NCBI GenBank assembly: GCA_964444795.1
Contig: CAYUIQ010000008.1
Span: 1-64,000, forward strand
Source of the DNA: JABMRP01 sp964444795
GTDB taxonomy: Bacteria > Planctomycetota > Planctomycetia > Pirellulales > Thermoguttaceae
Direction of reading: 5' to 3'
DNA length: 64,000 nucleotides
Positions 17,533 to 27,400 of the stretch are shown piece by piece. The notes under the pieces are model-generated. The model was not told the DNA's origin. It searched no databases and saw nothing but the letters and a program-made list of their open reading frames with translations. Made by a program: the position numbers and the translations under genes. The number at the start of each line of letters is the position of its first letter. Position 1 is the first letter of the stretch.

Positions 17533-18603
17533 TTAGCGATTCTTGGGAAACTCGACCGGCTCGGGTAGTTTCTCCGGCGCGGGGACGGGCCGTCCGTCCT
17601 TCCAGTCGATCGGCACAACCGATAGGTGCCATGTCTTGCCGCGGTTACCGTTGCCCTGGTAGAAGAGGTAATCCTGCCCATCGTCGTCCTGGAAAAGGAA
17701 CGGATGGCCGGACTCGCTCGAGTTCCAACTGCCGGGTGGTCCGTTGGGCACCAGCGGTTTATCCGACAGCCGTTTGAAATTCACGCCGTCGTCACTCACC
17801 GCCACGCCGATCTGCTGCGGGTCGTTGTTGTAACCCCCGGCGTAGAACATGTAGAGCCGGCCATCATGTCGGGCCATCGCCGCGGCCTCGATACAGCGCC
17901 GCTCCCAAGCAAGATCGAGGTCTCGGTCATCCAGTTTCGTCGGTACGGTCGGGGTAAGGATCGGCCCGTCGGGGTTGAGTTGAATCCAGTGCTCGCGCGA
18001 GAAGTCGCTATGAAGCGGCGCCGCGGATACACCCTGCATCTGGATCTTCATCGTCGGATCTCGTGTCGCCCAGTACAGCAGAAGCTTGTCGCCATGGGGG
18101 ATGACGTCCGCGTCGATTGCGCGGCCGACGGTCCACTGGCCGGTCGGGCGGAAGATCGGATTGGTTGAATTTCGCGTGAAGTCCAGCCCGTCATCAGACC
18201 AGGCGTGACAGATCGCGTCCCGCTTTCCGTTACCGTAGGTTTGGTAGAACAGATGGACCTTATCCCCCAGCACGATGGCACCCGGAGCGGTGAAGCCCTT
18301 GGCCTCCGCCTCGCCCGTGTTGCGCAGTTCGCCGGCCTTGATCCAATCCACGAGGTTGTCGCTGGTCGCCACGCCGATGGTCCAACCGGCCGTTGGTTTG
18401 TTCTCGTACGGCGACACGGAGTAGTAAAGCCAGTACTTCCCCTTGAACTTCACCACGGCCGGGTCCTTGGAGAAGGGCCGGCCGCTGACGTCGTCCGCAT
18501 AGTACATGCGAGGCGCGTCTCTTGGCGGATCGGCGAGCACGCCGAGGGACGACAGGGAAGTGATCAGGGTGATGACAGCGATCGTGCTCTTGGTACGTCT
18601 CAT
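17533..18603 (-). CDS. Secreted GH43-like five-bladed beta-propeller glycosidase
   Basis: 356 aa. ATG at 18603 is chosen because the signal peptide (TKSTIAVITLITSLSSLGVLA) begins there; upstream in-frame codons carry no signal. The propeller shows the features of GH43/GH117-like enzymes: FSKDPAVVKFKGKYWLYYS, where the Asp of DPAV is the likely base; AIDADVIPHGDKLLLYWATR, in which the Asp could be the pKa modulator; and IEAAAMARHDGRLYMFYAG, where the Glu is a candidate acid. Such enzymes cleave arabinan, xylan or agar-derived oligosaccharides. The substrate cannot be fixed here. Co-transcribed with the oxidoreductase at 16147. Confidence 0.75.
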   Translation of the reverse strand: MRRTKSTIAVITLITSLSSLGVLADPPRDAPRMYYADDVSGRPFSKDPAVVKFKGKYWLYYSVSPYENKPTAGWTIGVATSDNLVDWIKAGELRNTGEAEAKGFTAPGAIVLGDKVHLFYQTYGNGKRDAICHAWSDDGLDFTRNSTNPIFRPTGQWTVGRAIDADVIPHGDKLLLYWATRDPTMKIQMQGVSAAPLHSDFSREHWIQLNPDGPILTPTVPTKLDDRDLDLAWERRCIEAAAMARHDGRLYMFYAGGYNNDPQQIGVAVSDDGVNFKRLSDKPLVPNGPPGSWNSSESGHPFLFQDDDGQDYLFYQGNGNRGKTWHLSVVPIDWKDGRPVPAPEKLPEPVEFPKNR

Positions 18604-19037
18604 CGTTGGGGCCGCCCTTGTGTTGGTGGTCGCTTGATATGCAATCACATTCTACCACCCAGAGCGACTGCGCAACATCGACAAGGCCCGATTCGTGCAG
18701 GAATTCTTGACGAACAACCGCTCCGGCCCGAGGGTTTGTCTCAGGGCGGCTCCACGCCTGGGTCCTCATTTGGTCAAACAGGATGGCAGAGATGGGAGAC
18801 TTGGCGTAATGGCGACCGGGCTACTCGTCGTGGCGGTCCTCGCACGGGATTTGCGCTCCCGTCGCCCGTAACTCCGCCCAATGCTTGACGCCACTCCACG
18901 GCGGCCGTATATTCGGCGGTCGTGAAGGGAATTGCAGACCTGTCCGCCGCAATGGACAATGAGGCGTGAGCAGCGCTATGAAATATCGAGTGCCGAACGG
19001 ATCCCCCGCGCGATCACGCTGAGAAACGGAATGGCAC
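18604..19037. other. Divergent intergenic region between GH43-like gene and AOR operon
   Basis: 434 bp between two divergent start codons. It must carry both promoters, but no clear -35/-10 pair was found. No coding sequence is supported. Confidence 0.5.
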
Positions 19038-20303
19038 ATGGCCCGGATTCCACCATTACTGATGGTCGAACCAGTAGCCGGACGGCGGCGAGCTGCTTCA
19101 GTCGTGGCCCGCAAAGAGTCTCGGTTCGAGCTGGAATCCATCAAAACCCGACTCGATGAGATTCGCCGGCACTGCCGGGACAACCAGACCTCGTTGATGG
19201 CGGAGTACAAGAAGAACCTCGCGCAGGCGGCGGGTGTCGAGTGGACCGTCGCGGCGGACGCCGCGCAAGCCGCGTCCTACGTCAAGCGGGTTGCCGGGCG
19301 CACGGACCTCATCTCGATCAACATGTCAAGCGTCGTCGTGAACGAGCTTCGGCCCCAGTTGCAGGCCGCCGGCCTGCGGACGCACCTCCGATACTTCAAG
19401 GAGTTCGACAAATTCCAGAAGAAGATCGAAGACTACTGGGAACTGCCGGGATTTCACGAGAAAGGTCTGGTCGAGTCGTTCGACGTTGCCAGGACGTTTA
19501 CGCACCTGAGATCGGACCAGGTGCGAGATTACGTTGCGGTGGTGGGAGTCAACGCAGTCTCCGCTGCCGACGGCTCCGTCTTCTTCCTGCAGCACATGTC
19601 GAATATCTCCAAGGACCTCCAGCAGGCGAAGAAGATCGTCATGGTGGTCACCCCGGAAAAGGTCGTCAGAGATCGCCCGGCCGCCCTTCTTCAGACCCGC
19701 TCGATGGGCGTGTTCGGCCTGGAGAGTATCCTCCTCGGTCTGGGGCCGAAGGAGGTGGAGAAATACGACTTCGACGCGCTCCCCAGGATCGCTGGAGACC
19801 GGGAACTCCACGTGTTGATCCTGGACAACGGCCGCATCGAGATCTTCGCCGAGGAGTACCGCGACCTCTTCCTCTGCATGGATTGCCGGGCATGCACCCG
19901 GCAATGCCCGATCGGGCAACATGTGGACCTCGACGAGATGATCTGGAGTCCCAAGAACTACCTCCTCGGGTTCTTGCAGGGCCGGATCGACACCACCGAA
20001 GTCTGTCTCCATTGCGGCTGCTGTCACGTGGAATGCCCGGTCGACATCGATCTTCCCGCATTGATCTGGAGAGCCCAGTTCGAGCACTACGCAAAACACG
20101 GAAGGAGCTGGAAGAAGCAGTTGATGGATGCGCCCGAGTTGCTGGCCAAGATCGGGTCGATGACGGCGCCGGTGTCCAACTGGGCGACCGGTCTGTCGGT
20201 CTCCAGGCGGATCATGGAGGCAATCATAGGTGTCCACAGAAACGCTCGGCTGCCGGCGTTTCATCGCCACACGTTCGAGAAATGGGTACACCGCCGTGAA
20301 TGA
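19038..20303 (+). CDS. LUD-domain protein with two C-terminal 4Fe-4S clusters (LutB-like)
   Basis: 421 aa. Residues about 25-270 match the LUD fold of lactate-utilisation proteins (TDLISINMSSVVVNEL, VAVVGVNAVSAADGSV). The C-terminal part has two ferredoxin-type clusters: CMDCRACTRQCPIG at about 280 and CLHCGCCHVECPVD at about 320. The LUD half is believed to bind a dehydrogenase or a nucleotide; the Fe-S half passes electrons. Its end overlaps the next gene by 8 bases. As the first gene of the aldehyde oxidoreductase operon it is a candidate electron acceptor for the tungsten enzyme. The ATG at 19038 has no strong ribosome site, so a slightly later start is possible. Confidence 0.8.
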   Translation: MARIPPLLMVEPVAGRRRAASVVARKESRFELESIKTRLDEIRRHCRDNQTSLMAEYKKNLAQAAGVEWTVAADAAQAASYVKRVAGRTDLISINMSSVVVNELRPQLQAAGLRTHLRYFKEFDKFQKKIEDYWELPGFHEKGLVESFDVARTFTHLRSDQVRDYVAVVGVNAVSAADGSVFFLQHMSNISKDLQQAKKIVMVVTPEKVVRDRPAALLQTRSMGVFGLESILLGLGPKEVEKYDFDALPRIAGDRELHVLILDNGRIEIFAEEYRDLFLCMDCRACTRQCPIGQHVDLDEMIWSPKNYLLGFLQGRIDTTEVCLHCGCCHVECPVDIDLPALIWRAQFEHYAKHGRSWKKQLMDAPELLAKIGSMTAPVSNWATGLSVSRRIMEAIIGVHRNARLPAFHRHTFEKWVHRRE

Positions 20304-21054
20304 AAAGGTCGTCTATTTCAGCGGCTGTTACGCCAACTATTACGACCCGCGGATCGGCGAGGCCTTCGTCGAGGTCCTCCGGGCCAACGGAATCGAGGTA
20401 CTGGTCGCCGAACAGAAATGCTGCGGCATGCCCATGATGTCCAACGGGAACATCGAAGGAGCGAAGAAGAACTTCAATGAAATCGTGCAATCCCTCTCCC
20501 GGATGGCCGCATCGGGCCTGGATATCATCACGACCTGCCCAAGCTGCAGTTTGATGTTGAAGAAGGAGGGGTTGCCGTTTTTCGATAGCGAGGAAGCCCG
20601 ATTTGTATCGAGCCGCGTCTTGAACGTCCCGGAGTATCTGGTTAGGTTGTTGCGCCAGGGCAAGCTGGATACGAGATTCAGAGAGACGCCGCTGGAGGTT
20701 CTGTACCACAACCCGTGCCATCTGAAAGTACAGGGAATCCGAGAAGAACCGGTTACGCTTCTGGAGTTGATACCTGGACTGGGTGTGACGAAGGTCGTGG
20801 ACAGTTGCTGTGGAATGGGTGGCTCCTACGGCATGAAAGCGGCTCACTACGATATGTCCGTGAAGATCGCGGAAAAGCTCTGGGGAGAAATCGAAGACGC
20901 CGAAGTGGACACCATCGCCACCGAATGTGGGACCTGTATGTTGCAAATAGAAGCCCGGCAAGGTACAAAGAAGGTGGTTCACCCGATCGTGTTGATCCGC
21001 GATGCTTACAAAAACTCCGACCAGACACGAGTTCGCAGAGGAGGACGCAGATGA
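20296..21054 (+). CDS. CCG-domain protein (HdrB/LutA/GlpC-like)
   Basis: 252 aa from GTG at 20296, which overlaps the stop of the upstream gene. Two cysteine-rich CCG modules are visible: VVYFSGCYANYY with EQKCCGMPM and TTCPSCS, then YHNPCHLK with VDSCCGMGGSYG and ECGTC. These bind noncubane or cubane Fe-S clusters in heterodisulfide reductase HdrB/D and in LutA or GlpC. With the LUD/Fe-S gene it forms a LutAB- or HdrD-like pair split over two polypeptides. No signal peptide. The stop overlaps the next start as ATGA, with AGAGGAGG upstream. Confidence 0.85.
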   Translation: MNEKVVYFSGCYANYYDPRIGEAFVEVLRANGIEVLVAEQKCCGMPMMSNGNIEGAKKNFNEIVQSLSRMAASGLDIITTCPSCSLMLKKEGLPFFDSEEARFVSSRVLNVPEYLVRLLRQGKLDTRFRETPLEVLYHNPCHLKVQGIREEPVTLLELIPGLGVTKVVDSCCGMGGSYGMKAAHYDMSVKIAEKLWGEIEDAEVDTIATECGTCMLQIEARQGTKKVVHPIVLIRDAYKNSDQTRVRRGGRR

Positions 21055-21308
21055 CAGACAAGAACGAAGAGTTGTCCGGCGTCGAGGGTCTAGTCAAGAC
21101 CAGAACGCATGGCAAGTTCAGGTGTCACAATCCAAGTTGCATGGCGAGGATTTCCGTGGAACCCGGCGCAACACAATGTACGTGTCCAACGTGTGGTCTT
21201 CAGTGGCGAGTGTCCTGGATCGGCCCCAATTTCCCTCGGATACGCGGGCCGGTATGGGACGTGAACCAGAAGATCGCCGCAGAAGCCGCAGCCAAGAAGA
21301 AAGGGTAG
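21051..21308 (+). CDS. Small zinc-ribbon protein of the aldehyde oxidoreductase operon
   Basis: 85 aa. ATG at 21051 overlaps the previous stop and has an ideal ribosome site (AGAGGAGG). The protein has CHNPSC, then about 14 residues on CTCPTCG, so up to five cysteines could hold one Zn or Fe-S. The C-terminal half is basic and helical (AAEAAAKKKG). I do not recognise a described family. Its fixed place between the CCG protein and the tungsten enzyme, with 4 bp to the AOR start, suggests a structural or maturation subunit. Confidence 0.7.
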   Translation: MTDKNEELSGVEGLVKTRTHGKFRCHNPSCMARISVEPGATQCTCPTCGLQWRVSWIGPNFPRIRGPVWDVNQKIAAEAAAKKKG

Positions 21309-21312
21309 AGAA

Positions 21313-23241
21313 ATGGCCCTGAACCGAAAGATAGCCTACATCGATCTCACCTCGAGAACGATCGAGACGAAGCCGATCCCGCTGGCGATTCGCAAGAAGT
21401 ATCTTGGCGGCCGCGGACTGGACGCCTACCTGCTCTACAACCACACGGAAGCGGGCGTCGACGGGCTGAGCCCCGGCAACGCACTGCTGATCAGTGCGGG
21501 CATCCTGGGTGGAACGCTCGCTTCCGCGACCGCGAGGACGCACGTCTGTGCCAAATCGCCGCTCACGGGATTCTTCGGCAGCTCGAACATGGGCGGGTTT
21601 TTCGCCCCGGAATTGAGATGGGCCGGATTTGACCATCTTGTCATCAAGGGCAAGGCCGAGAAACCCGTCTATCTGTGGATTCACAATGGTCAGATCGAGA
21701 TCCGCGACGCCGCCGGCGTGTGGGGACTCAACGTACACGAGACCCAGCGGGCAATCAGAAATGAACTCGCCGACGAAGACGTCAAGTGCGTGGTGATCGG
21801 CCCCGCCGGCGAGAATCTGGTGCGATACGCCAACGTGATGACGGGACTGAAGAACGCCGGCGGCAGAACGGGGATGGGCGCCGTCTTTGGCTCGAAGAAC
21901 CTCAAGGCGGTCGCCGCCCGAGGCACGATGGACGTCAACATCGCGCATCCCACGCAAGCGCTGGAGTTCAACAAGAAGTTCATCGACCAGATCACCGGCG
22001 CCAAGGCGAACAAGACCCAGGGAATGCTGGGGACTCCCTTCATCTGGGGAGCGACCAACTCCTGGGGAGGCTTGAGGGTCAGGAACTTCCAGACCAACCA
22101 GATGTTGTATGCGGACGACATCGAACCGGAGCGGCTCGACGAGATCTGCGAGGAGACCATCGGGCCCAATCACATGGTCAGTTGCTTCGGCTGCCAAGTG
22201 CATTGCCGCGCGCAATACAAGGTCCCCTCCGGCCCCCACGCCGGCGACTATGATGAAGGCCCGGAGTACACGTCGCAGGGTGCTTTCGGCGCGGAGCCCG
22301 AATGCCGCAATGCCAATACCATCCTCACCTGCAATCACATGGTGAACATGTGGGGTATCGACAACCTGGAGATAGGCAGCCTCATCTCCTGGGCCATGGA
22401 GCTTTACGAAGAGGGAATCCTGACCAGCGAGGAGACGGACGGCCTGGATCTCAAGTTCGGCAACGACGAGGCCCTGATGGAGATGATTCGCCGGATTGTG
22501 TTTCGCGACGGATGGCTCGGCGACACGTTGGCGGATGGAGGACTCCGGGCCGCCGAGAAGATCGGCCGAGACTCGCTGAAATACCTCATCCACGTCAAGG
22601 GGTTGAGCAATCTCCACTCGGACGAGCGAGCCACGCCGGCGCTGGCCCTGGGTATTGCCACGGGCTCCCGAGGTTCCGACCACTTGCGGAGCCGTCCGGC
22701 CATCGACCTCTACCACTTGCCGGAGAAAGTCCTCAGAAAGATCTACGGCTCGCCCGTGAAGTATGACGGGCCGTTGAGTTCCGAACATACGGAATACGTG
22801 GGCAAGGCGTGGCAGGTCTTCTGGCAGGAGATGTGCTACATGGGCGTGGATTGCCTCGGTATCTGCAAATACCACACCGTGTTCCTCGGAGCGACGCTTC
22901 CCAACTTCGAGGACTGGCCCAAGGTGCTCTACTACAACACCGGACTGGAGTTCACGCCGACCGAGTTGTGGGCCGTGGCCGAGAGATCCTACAACCTGGA
23001 GCGACTGTTCAACATCCGCGAAGGACTGACCCGAGAGTTCGATACGCTCGTGGACCGGTACTTCGACGAACCGGCGCCCGCGGGAGCACCGGACGTCATC
23101 GGCTCGGTGATCGACCGCAAGAAGTTTACCCGGATGATCGACGAATACTACGAGCACCATGGCTGGGACTCCGACGGCGTTCCCCGCCCCGAAACGCTCG
23201 AGAGGCTGGGACTGGCCGCTGAGCCGTCCGGTGTACTCTGA
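21313..23241 (+). CDS. Tungsten-type aldehyde ferredoxin oxidoreductase (AOR family)
   Basis: 642 aa, close to the usual 600-650. N-terminal domain: IAYIDLTSRTIETKPI and KKYLGGRGLDAYLL; pterin domain: GAGENL-type, SSNMGGFFAPELRWAGFDH. The [4Fe-4S] ligands are C291, C294 and C298 in CFGCQVHC and C518 in DCLGICKYH, which also gives the pterin contact. The enzymes oxidise aldehydes (or reduce acids) using a bis-pyranopterin tungsten or molybdenum cofactor. The neighbours (LUD/Fe-S, CCG, ferredoxin, MoaD-like) fit cofactor supply and electron transfer. The protein could also belong to the BamB/benzoyl-CoA-reductase branch, so aldehyde as substrate is probable but not shown. Confidence 0.9.
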   Translation: MALNRKIAYIDLTSRTIETKPIPLAIRKKYLGGRGLDAYLLYNHTEAGVDGLSPGNALLISAGILGGTLASATARTHVCAKSPLTGFFGSSNMGGFFAPELRWAGFDHLVIKGKAEKPVYLWIHNGQIEIRDAAGVWGLNVHETQRAIRNELADEDVKCVVIGPAGENLVRYANVMTGLKNAGGRTGMGAVFGSKNLKAVAARGTMDVNIAHPTQALEFNKKFIDQITGAKANKTQGMLGTPFIWGATNSWGGLRVRNFQTNQMLYADDIEPERLDEICEETIGPNHMVSCFGCQVHCRAQYKVPSGPHAGDYDEGPEYTSQGAFGAEPECRNANTILTCNHMVNMWGIDNLEIGSLISWAMELYEEGILTSEETDGLDLKFGNDEALMEMIRRIVFRDGWLGDTLADGGLRAAEKIGRDSLKYLIHVKGLSNLHSDERATPALALGIATGSRGSDHLRSRPAIDLYHLPEKVLRKIYGSPVKYDGPLSSEHTEYVGKAWQVFWQEMCYMGVDCLGICKYHTVFLGATLPNFEDWPKVLYYNTGLEFTPTELWAVAERSYNLERLFNIREGLTREFDTLVDRYFDEPAPAGAPDVIGSVIDRKKFTRMIDEYYEHHGWDSDGVPRPETLERLGLAAEPSGVL

Positions 23242-23263
23242 TCCGCCTGAGTGGGAGAAACAA

Positions 23264-23761
23264 ATGGCTAAAGTACTGATGGTAGATTTCGAGAAGTGTA
23301 CCGGCTGCCGGTTGTGCGAACTTGTCTGTTCCGTAAAGCACGAAGGGGTGTCCAACCCTTCCCGAAGCCGGATCAAGGTCGAGAAGTGGGAGTGGGAGGG
23401 CCTGTATATTCCGATGACCTGCCAGCAATGCGAGGATGCCCCTTGCAAGTCGAGCTGCCCGGTCAAGGCCATCTCCCACGATGAGGACCTGGGTCGGCTG
23501 GTCGTCGACTACGAAGTGTGTATCGGCTGCCGGTCGTGCGTGGCCGTCTGTCCCTTCGGCGCGATGAGCTTCGATGCCCTCGGCAAGAAGGTGATCAAGT
23601 GCGACCTCTGCGATGGGGAACCCCTCTGCGTCTCGTTCTGCGATACCAAAGCGCTGGACTACGTCGATGCCGGGCAGGTCAGCACTTCGAGGAAGAGAGA
23701 CGCGGCGAAGAGAATCTCCGATGCACAGAAGATCGGCGCGACACTTGCCGAAGAAATGTAA
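23264..23761 (+). CDS. Polyferredoxin-like 4Fe-4S electron-transfer subunit
   Basis: 165 aa from ATG at 23264, which has GGGAGAAAC upstream. Four clusters are visible: CTGCRLCELVCS, CQQCEDAPCKSSCP, CIGCRSCVAVCP, and CDLCDGEPLCVSFCD. The arrangement is that of DmsB/HybA/AorA-like subunits of molybdenum and tungsten enzymes. The last ~25 residues are charged and may be a docking tail. It is the immediate partner of the AOR gene 22 bp upstream. Confidence 0.9.
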   Translation: MAKVLMVDFEKCTGCRLCELVCSVKHEGVSNPSRSRIKVEKWEWEGLYIPMTCQQCEDAPCKSSCPVKAISHDEDLGRLVVDYEVCIGCRSCVAVCPFGAMSFDALGKKVIKCDLCDGEPLCVSFCDTKALDYVDAGQVSTSRKRDAAKRISDAQKIGATLAEEM

Positions 23762-23788
23762 GTATTTCTCTTACGGGTACGAAACGGC

Positions 23789-24061
23789 GTGAGCGTGAAG
23801 GTAAGCCTGCACAAAACGCATCGGCAGTTCACCGGCGGACTCGAGATTGTCGAGGTCGAAGGCGAAACGGTCGGTGATTGTCTTGACCACCTGGCCAACG
23901 AGTATCCAGGAATCGGTGAGGCGCTGTTCGAGAAGAAAGGGAAGCTGAGAAGACACGTCGAGGTCTTCCTCAACCTCCAGAGCACGTACCCGCAAGAGTT
24001 GGCCATGCCGGTGAAGGACCGGGATGAGATCCACGTCGCCGTCATGCTGGGCGGCGGTTGA
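23789..24061 (+). CDS. MoaD/ThiS-like sulfur carrier
   Basis: 90 aa from GTG at 23789. Beta-grasp sequence with the family's C-terminal end VAVMLGGG, whose last Gly-Gly would be adenylated and turned into a thiocarboxylate. This supplies sulfur for the pyranopterin dithiolene. MoaD-like genes next to AOR genes are a known arrangement. Other moa genes are not in the window. The ribosome site is weak, and a second GTG at 23795 is possible. Confidence 0.85.
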   Translation: MSVKVSLHKTHRQFTGGLEIVEVEGETVGDCLDHLANEYPGIGEALFEKKGKLRRHVEVFLNLQSTYPQELAMPVKDRDEIHVAVMLGGG

Positions 24062-24473
24062 CTCCGCTGCCGGTCCCATCGCCGGAGGCGGGCGCTGCTT
24101 CTGCCTTTTCACGCGCTGACCCGCTTGCCTGCCGTTTGCCGATAAATCCTTCGCGATCGATCGCGCTGACCGACCGACCTCCGAGGCCATGGGCGGGAGG
24201 ACGCACTGCGGGAGCCCTTCGCATCGTGGCAACCGTCTCAGGTCTTCCACGCCGTTCAAACGTCACCACCTGCCTACAGTCCTTCCCGTTGTATACGCCC
24301 GGGAGTTGCCCGGGCGACCTATATTTGCGCTGAATGGCAGTGTACTTCTTGCGGGGAACACTGCCAAAGAACAATGGTGAGACCGTCGCTGTAGGCAAAT
24401 TGCGATTACTGATCCGGGCAACCGACAGGGCGAATTTAGCGGTGGCAGGCAGACAATGATGAAAGGTGTGGAA
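24062..24473. other. Intergenic region between AOR operon and hybrid kinase
   Basis: About 412 bp, containing the structured-RNA candidate at 24271-24397. The first 200 bp has no clear coding or regulatory content. No terminator with a T-run follows the MoaD-like gene. Confidence 0.5.
24271..24397 (+). ncRNA. Predicted structured RNA or riboregulator, three stems
   Basis: An outer 9-bp stem (TGCCTACAG, 24271-24279, with CTGTAGGCA, 24389-24397) closes a region with two perfect hairpins: CGCCCGGG/CCCGGGCG (24296-24303, 24309-24316, loop of 5) and TGGCAGTGT/ACACTGCCA (24335-24343, 24358-24366, loop of 14). All three helices are uninterrupted and together form a three-way junction. It lies 77 bp before the hybrid kinase start. 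Strand is uncertain; the plus strand matches its gene context. I do not recognise a known riboswitch class (in particular, no Moco or cobalamin consensus could be matched with confidence). Confidence 0.5.
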
Positions 24474-27400
24474 ATGCTGCTTGACTCAACCAGAATCCAA
24501 ATCAAAGACGCGCCTTCCGATCACCTCATAACCTCCTCTCGGGCTTGGCTGGAGGTGGGAGACGTGATGAGCGCGAACGTAACCACCGTTTCATCGGATG
24601 AAACCGTCGTTTCAGCAGTGAAGACGATGTCTGGGAACAAGATATCCTGCATCGTTGTCGTGGATCATGCGAAGGTGGTGGGCATCCTTACCGAGACAGA
24701 CATCCTCAAGAGGATTGCGGGCCGGGATAGCGATTTCGACAAGAGAAGCGTTGCGGAAATAATGTCTTCTCCAGTGGAAACCGTGCCCCGCGATCTTTCC
24801 GTACTTGAAGCCGCCGAAATCTCGGAAAAGAGGCATATCAAGCGACTACCGGTTTTGGAAAACAAGAGATTAGTCGGACTTGTAACGCAAACCGACATCG
24901 TTCGAACGATGACATCCTGCGGCGTGTGGAAGGATGTTGCGGACATCATGAGCAGGAATGTGGCTGTCGTACAGAAAACGGCGACCGTAGCGGAAGCAGC
25001 GCAGGTCATGACTTCCCGCAATATCTCATGCGTCGTAGCCCTCGAAGGAGACGAGGTGGTCGGTATCCTCACGGAAAGAGATCTGCTTAGCAAGATTGTC
25101 GCACGGCACAGAGATCCCACGCTTGCGACAATGGAGGAGGTGATGTCTTCTCCGGTCGCCACGGTGCCTCCCGATCATTCCGTGTTCAGCGCCAGCAGGA
25201 CCATGGAAGCGAAGGGGGTTCGCAGACTGGTCGTAATGGAAGGCGAGCGGTTGTGTGGGGTTGTGGCTCAAACAGACATCTTCAGGGCTGCAAAGAGAAA
25301 ACTGGACGAGGCGGAACGCGAGAACCTCCGGTTGCTGGGACAGTCGGAAAACAACGTCTATACCTCCGACTTGGATGGTAAGACAACCTACGTCAACCCC
25401 GCATTCCTCAGACTATTCGAGGTCCCCGATCCAGGAGAGTTCATTGGCCAACCTTTCCTGCCGGAACGGTTCTGGCTTGACCCGAAGGACCGACTCAGAG
25501 TTCTCCCGGAACTAAGAAAGGGCAATGTGGACATCGAGGAGTTGACGCTAAAGACCTCGAAGGGCAAGCGAATCCATGTTATGCTCTTTTCCGCCTCGAC
25601 CAGAAACGCCCGGGGCGAACTCAACGGAACTCAGGGTATACTGTACGACGTGACGGAGAAGAAGGAACTCGTCGCTCTGAGAGAGGCGAAAGAGGCGCTG
25701 CGGGAGAGCGAGCGACGCTTCATGGACGTACTGCACACGTCCGACGACGCCATTTTGCTTATCGACGGCGACACATTCGTCGACTGCAATGAAGCGACTG
25801 CTCGAATGCTTGGATACTGCGACAGGGAAGAGCTCCTGATGACTCATCCCTCGGAGCTTTCGCCCCCTTCGCAACGCGATGGGATGAATTCCTTCGAAAA
25901 GGCAAATGAGATGATCAGGACTGCTTTGGAGAAGGGGTTCCATCGCTTCGAATGGATGCACCGAAAGGCGGACGGCGAAGACTTTCCCGTGGAGGTCTCG
26001 CTCACTCCGATTCCCTATCAAGGAAGGACGATACTCCATTGCCTTTGGCGAGATCTCACCGATCGCAATCGCGCGGCGGAGCAACTGCTTCGCTCCGAGA
26101 CGAAGTTCCGCACGTTGTACGATTCGACCAGCGACGCGGTCATGCTGCTCGACGAAAAGGGCTTCTTCGACTGCAATGACGCCACGGTGCGAATCTTTGG
26201 GTGCAAGGACAAGGCCGAGTTCCGCACCAAGCATCCCGCCGATCTGTCTCCGGCTGAGCAGCCCTGTGGCACGAGCTCTCTGAATCTAGCCAACCGGCGA
26301 ATCGCTACCGCCATGAAAAACGGCAGGAATCAATTCGATTGGATGCACAAGAAACTGGACACCGGTAAGACCTTTCCCGCCGAGGTGTTGCTCAACGCCT
26401 TGGAGTTGGACGGCCGGTCGGTGCTCCAGGCGGTTGTCCGCGACATCACCGATCGCAAGCGGGCGGAGGAGGCGCTCCTGGAGAGCGAGGAGCGATTCCG
26501 CCGGTTCGCCATGGCCTCGGGTTATGGCTTTTCGATGGGCGAGCTTTCCGGGCAACTGCTTTTCGCCAACGCCGCCGCTCTCCGGATCGCCGAAGAGAAC
26601 TCTGAAGAGGCTTTCACCAACAAGACGTTTTACCAATACTACACCCCGAAGGACGCCGAACGCCTGAAACAGCAGATCCTGCCGATCGTCCTGGAGAAAG
26701 GCCGGTGGGTGGGAGAAGTCCCGCTCCTGTCCGCAAGAGGCAATCTGATCGCTACGGAGCAGAACATCTTCCTCATCCGCGATGAGCAGGGGACACCCCG
26801 CATGGTCGGTAACATCATCACCGACATCACCGAGCGTAAGCAGAGTGAGGTGGAACTGGCAAAAACAAGAGACAAAGCAGAAGCGGCCAACCGAGCCAAG
26901 AGCGAGTTTCTGGCCAACATGAGTCACGAGATCCGCACTCCCATGACGGCCATTCTCGGTTTCTCGCACATGCTGGCGGAAAGCGTGACGGAGCCGGAGC
27001 AACTCGCCGCGGCCACGACCATCAAACAAAACGGCGAGTATCTCACCGGAATCATCAACGACATCCTGGACCTGTCGAAGATTGAAGCGGGAATGCTGGA
27101 AGTCGAGCGGATTGAGTGCTCACCGTGCCGGATCCTTTCCGAGGTAATCTCGCTGATGCGTGTTCGGGCCCAGGCGAAGGACCTGCCTCTGGAAATCGAG
27201 TACGACGGCCCCATCCCCCAGACTATTCAATCCGATCCGACGCGACTGCGGCAGATGCTCATCAATCTCACCGGTAACGCCATCAAGTTCACCGAGGTTG
27301 GTAAGGTCCGCCTGGTGGTTCGCCTGCTGGATGCCGAGTCCGATGAGCCGACGGTGCAATTCGAGGTGGTCGACTCTGGCATTGGGATGACCGAGGAGCA

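Noticed and set aside
24296..24316. CGCCCGGG/CCCGGGCG hairpin as a simple terminator
   Set aside because: No T-run follows and it is enclosed by a longer stem, so a structured RNA is the better reading.
24062..24473. Cobalamin or Moco riboswitch
   Set aside because: Short similarities (GGTGAGA, GCTGT) do not add up to either consensus; class left open.
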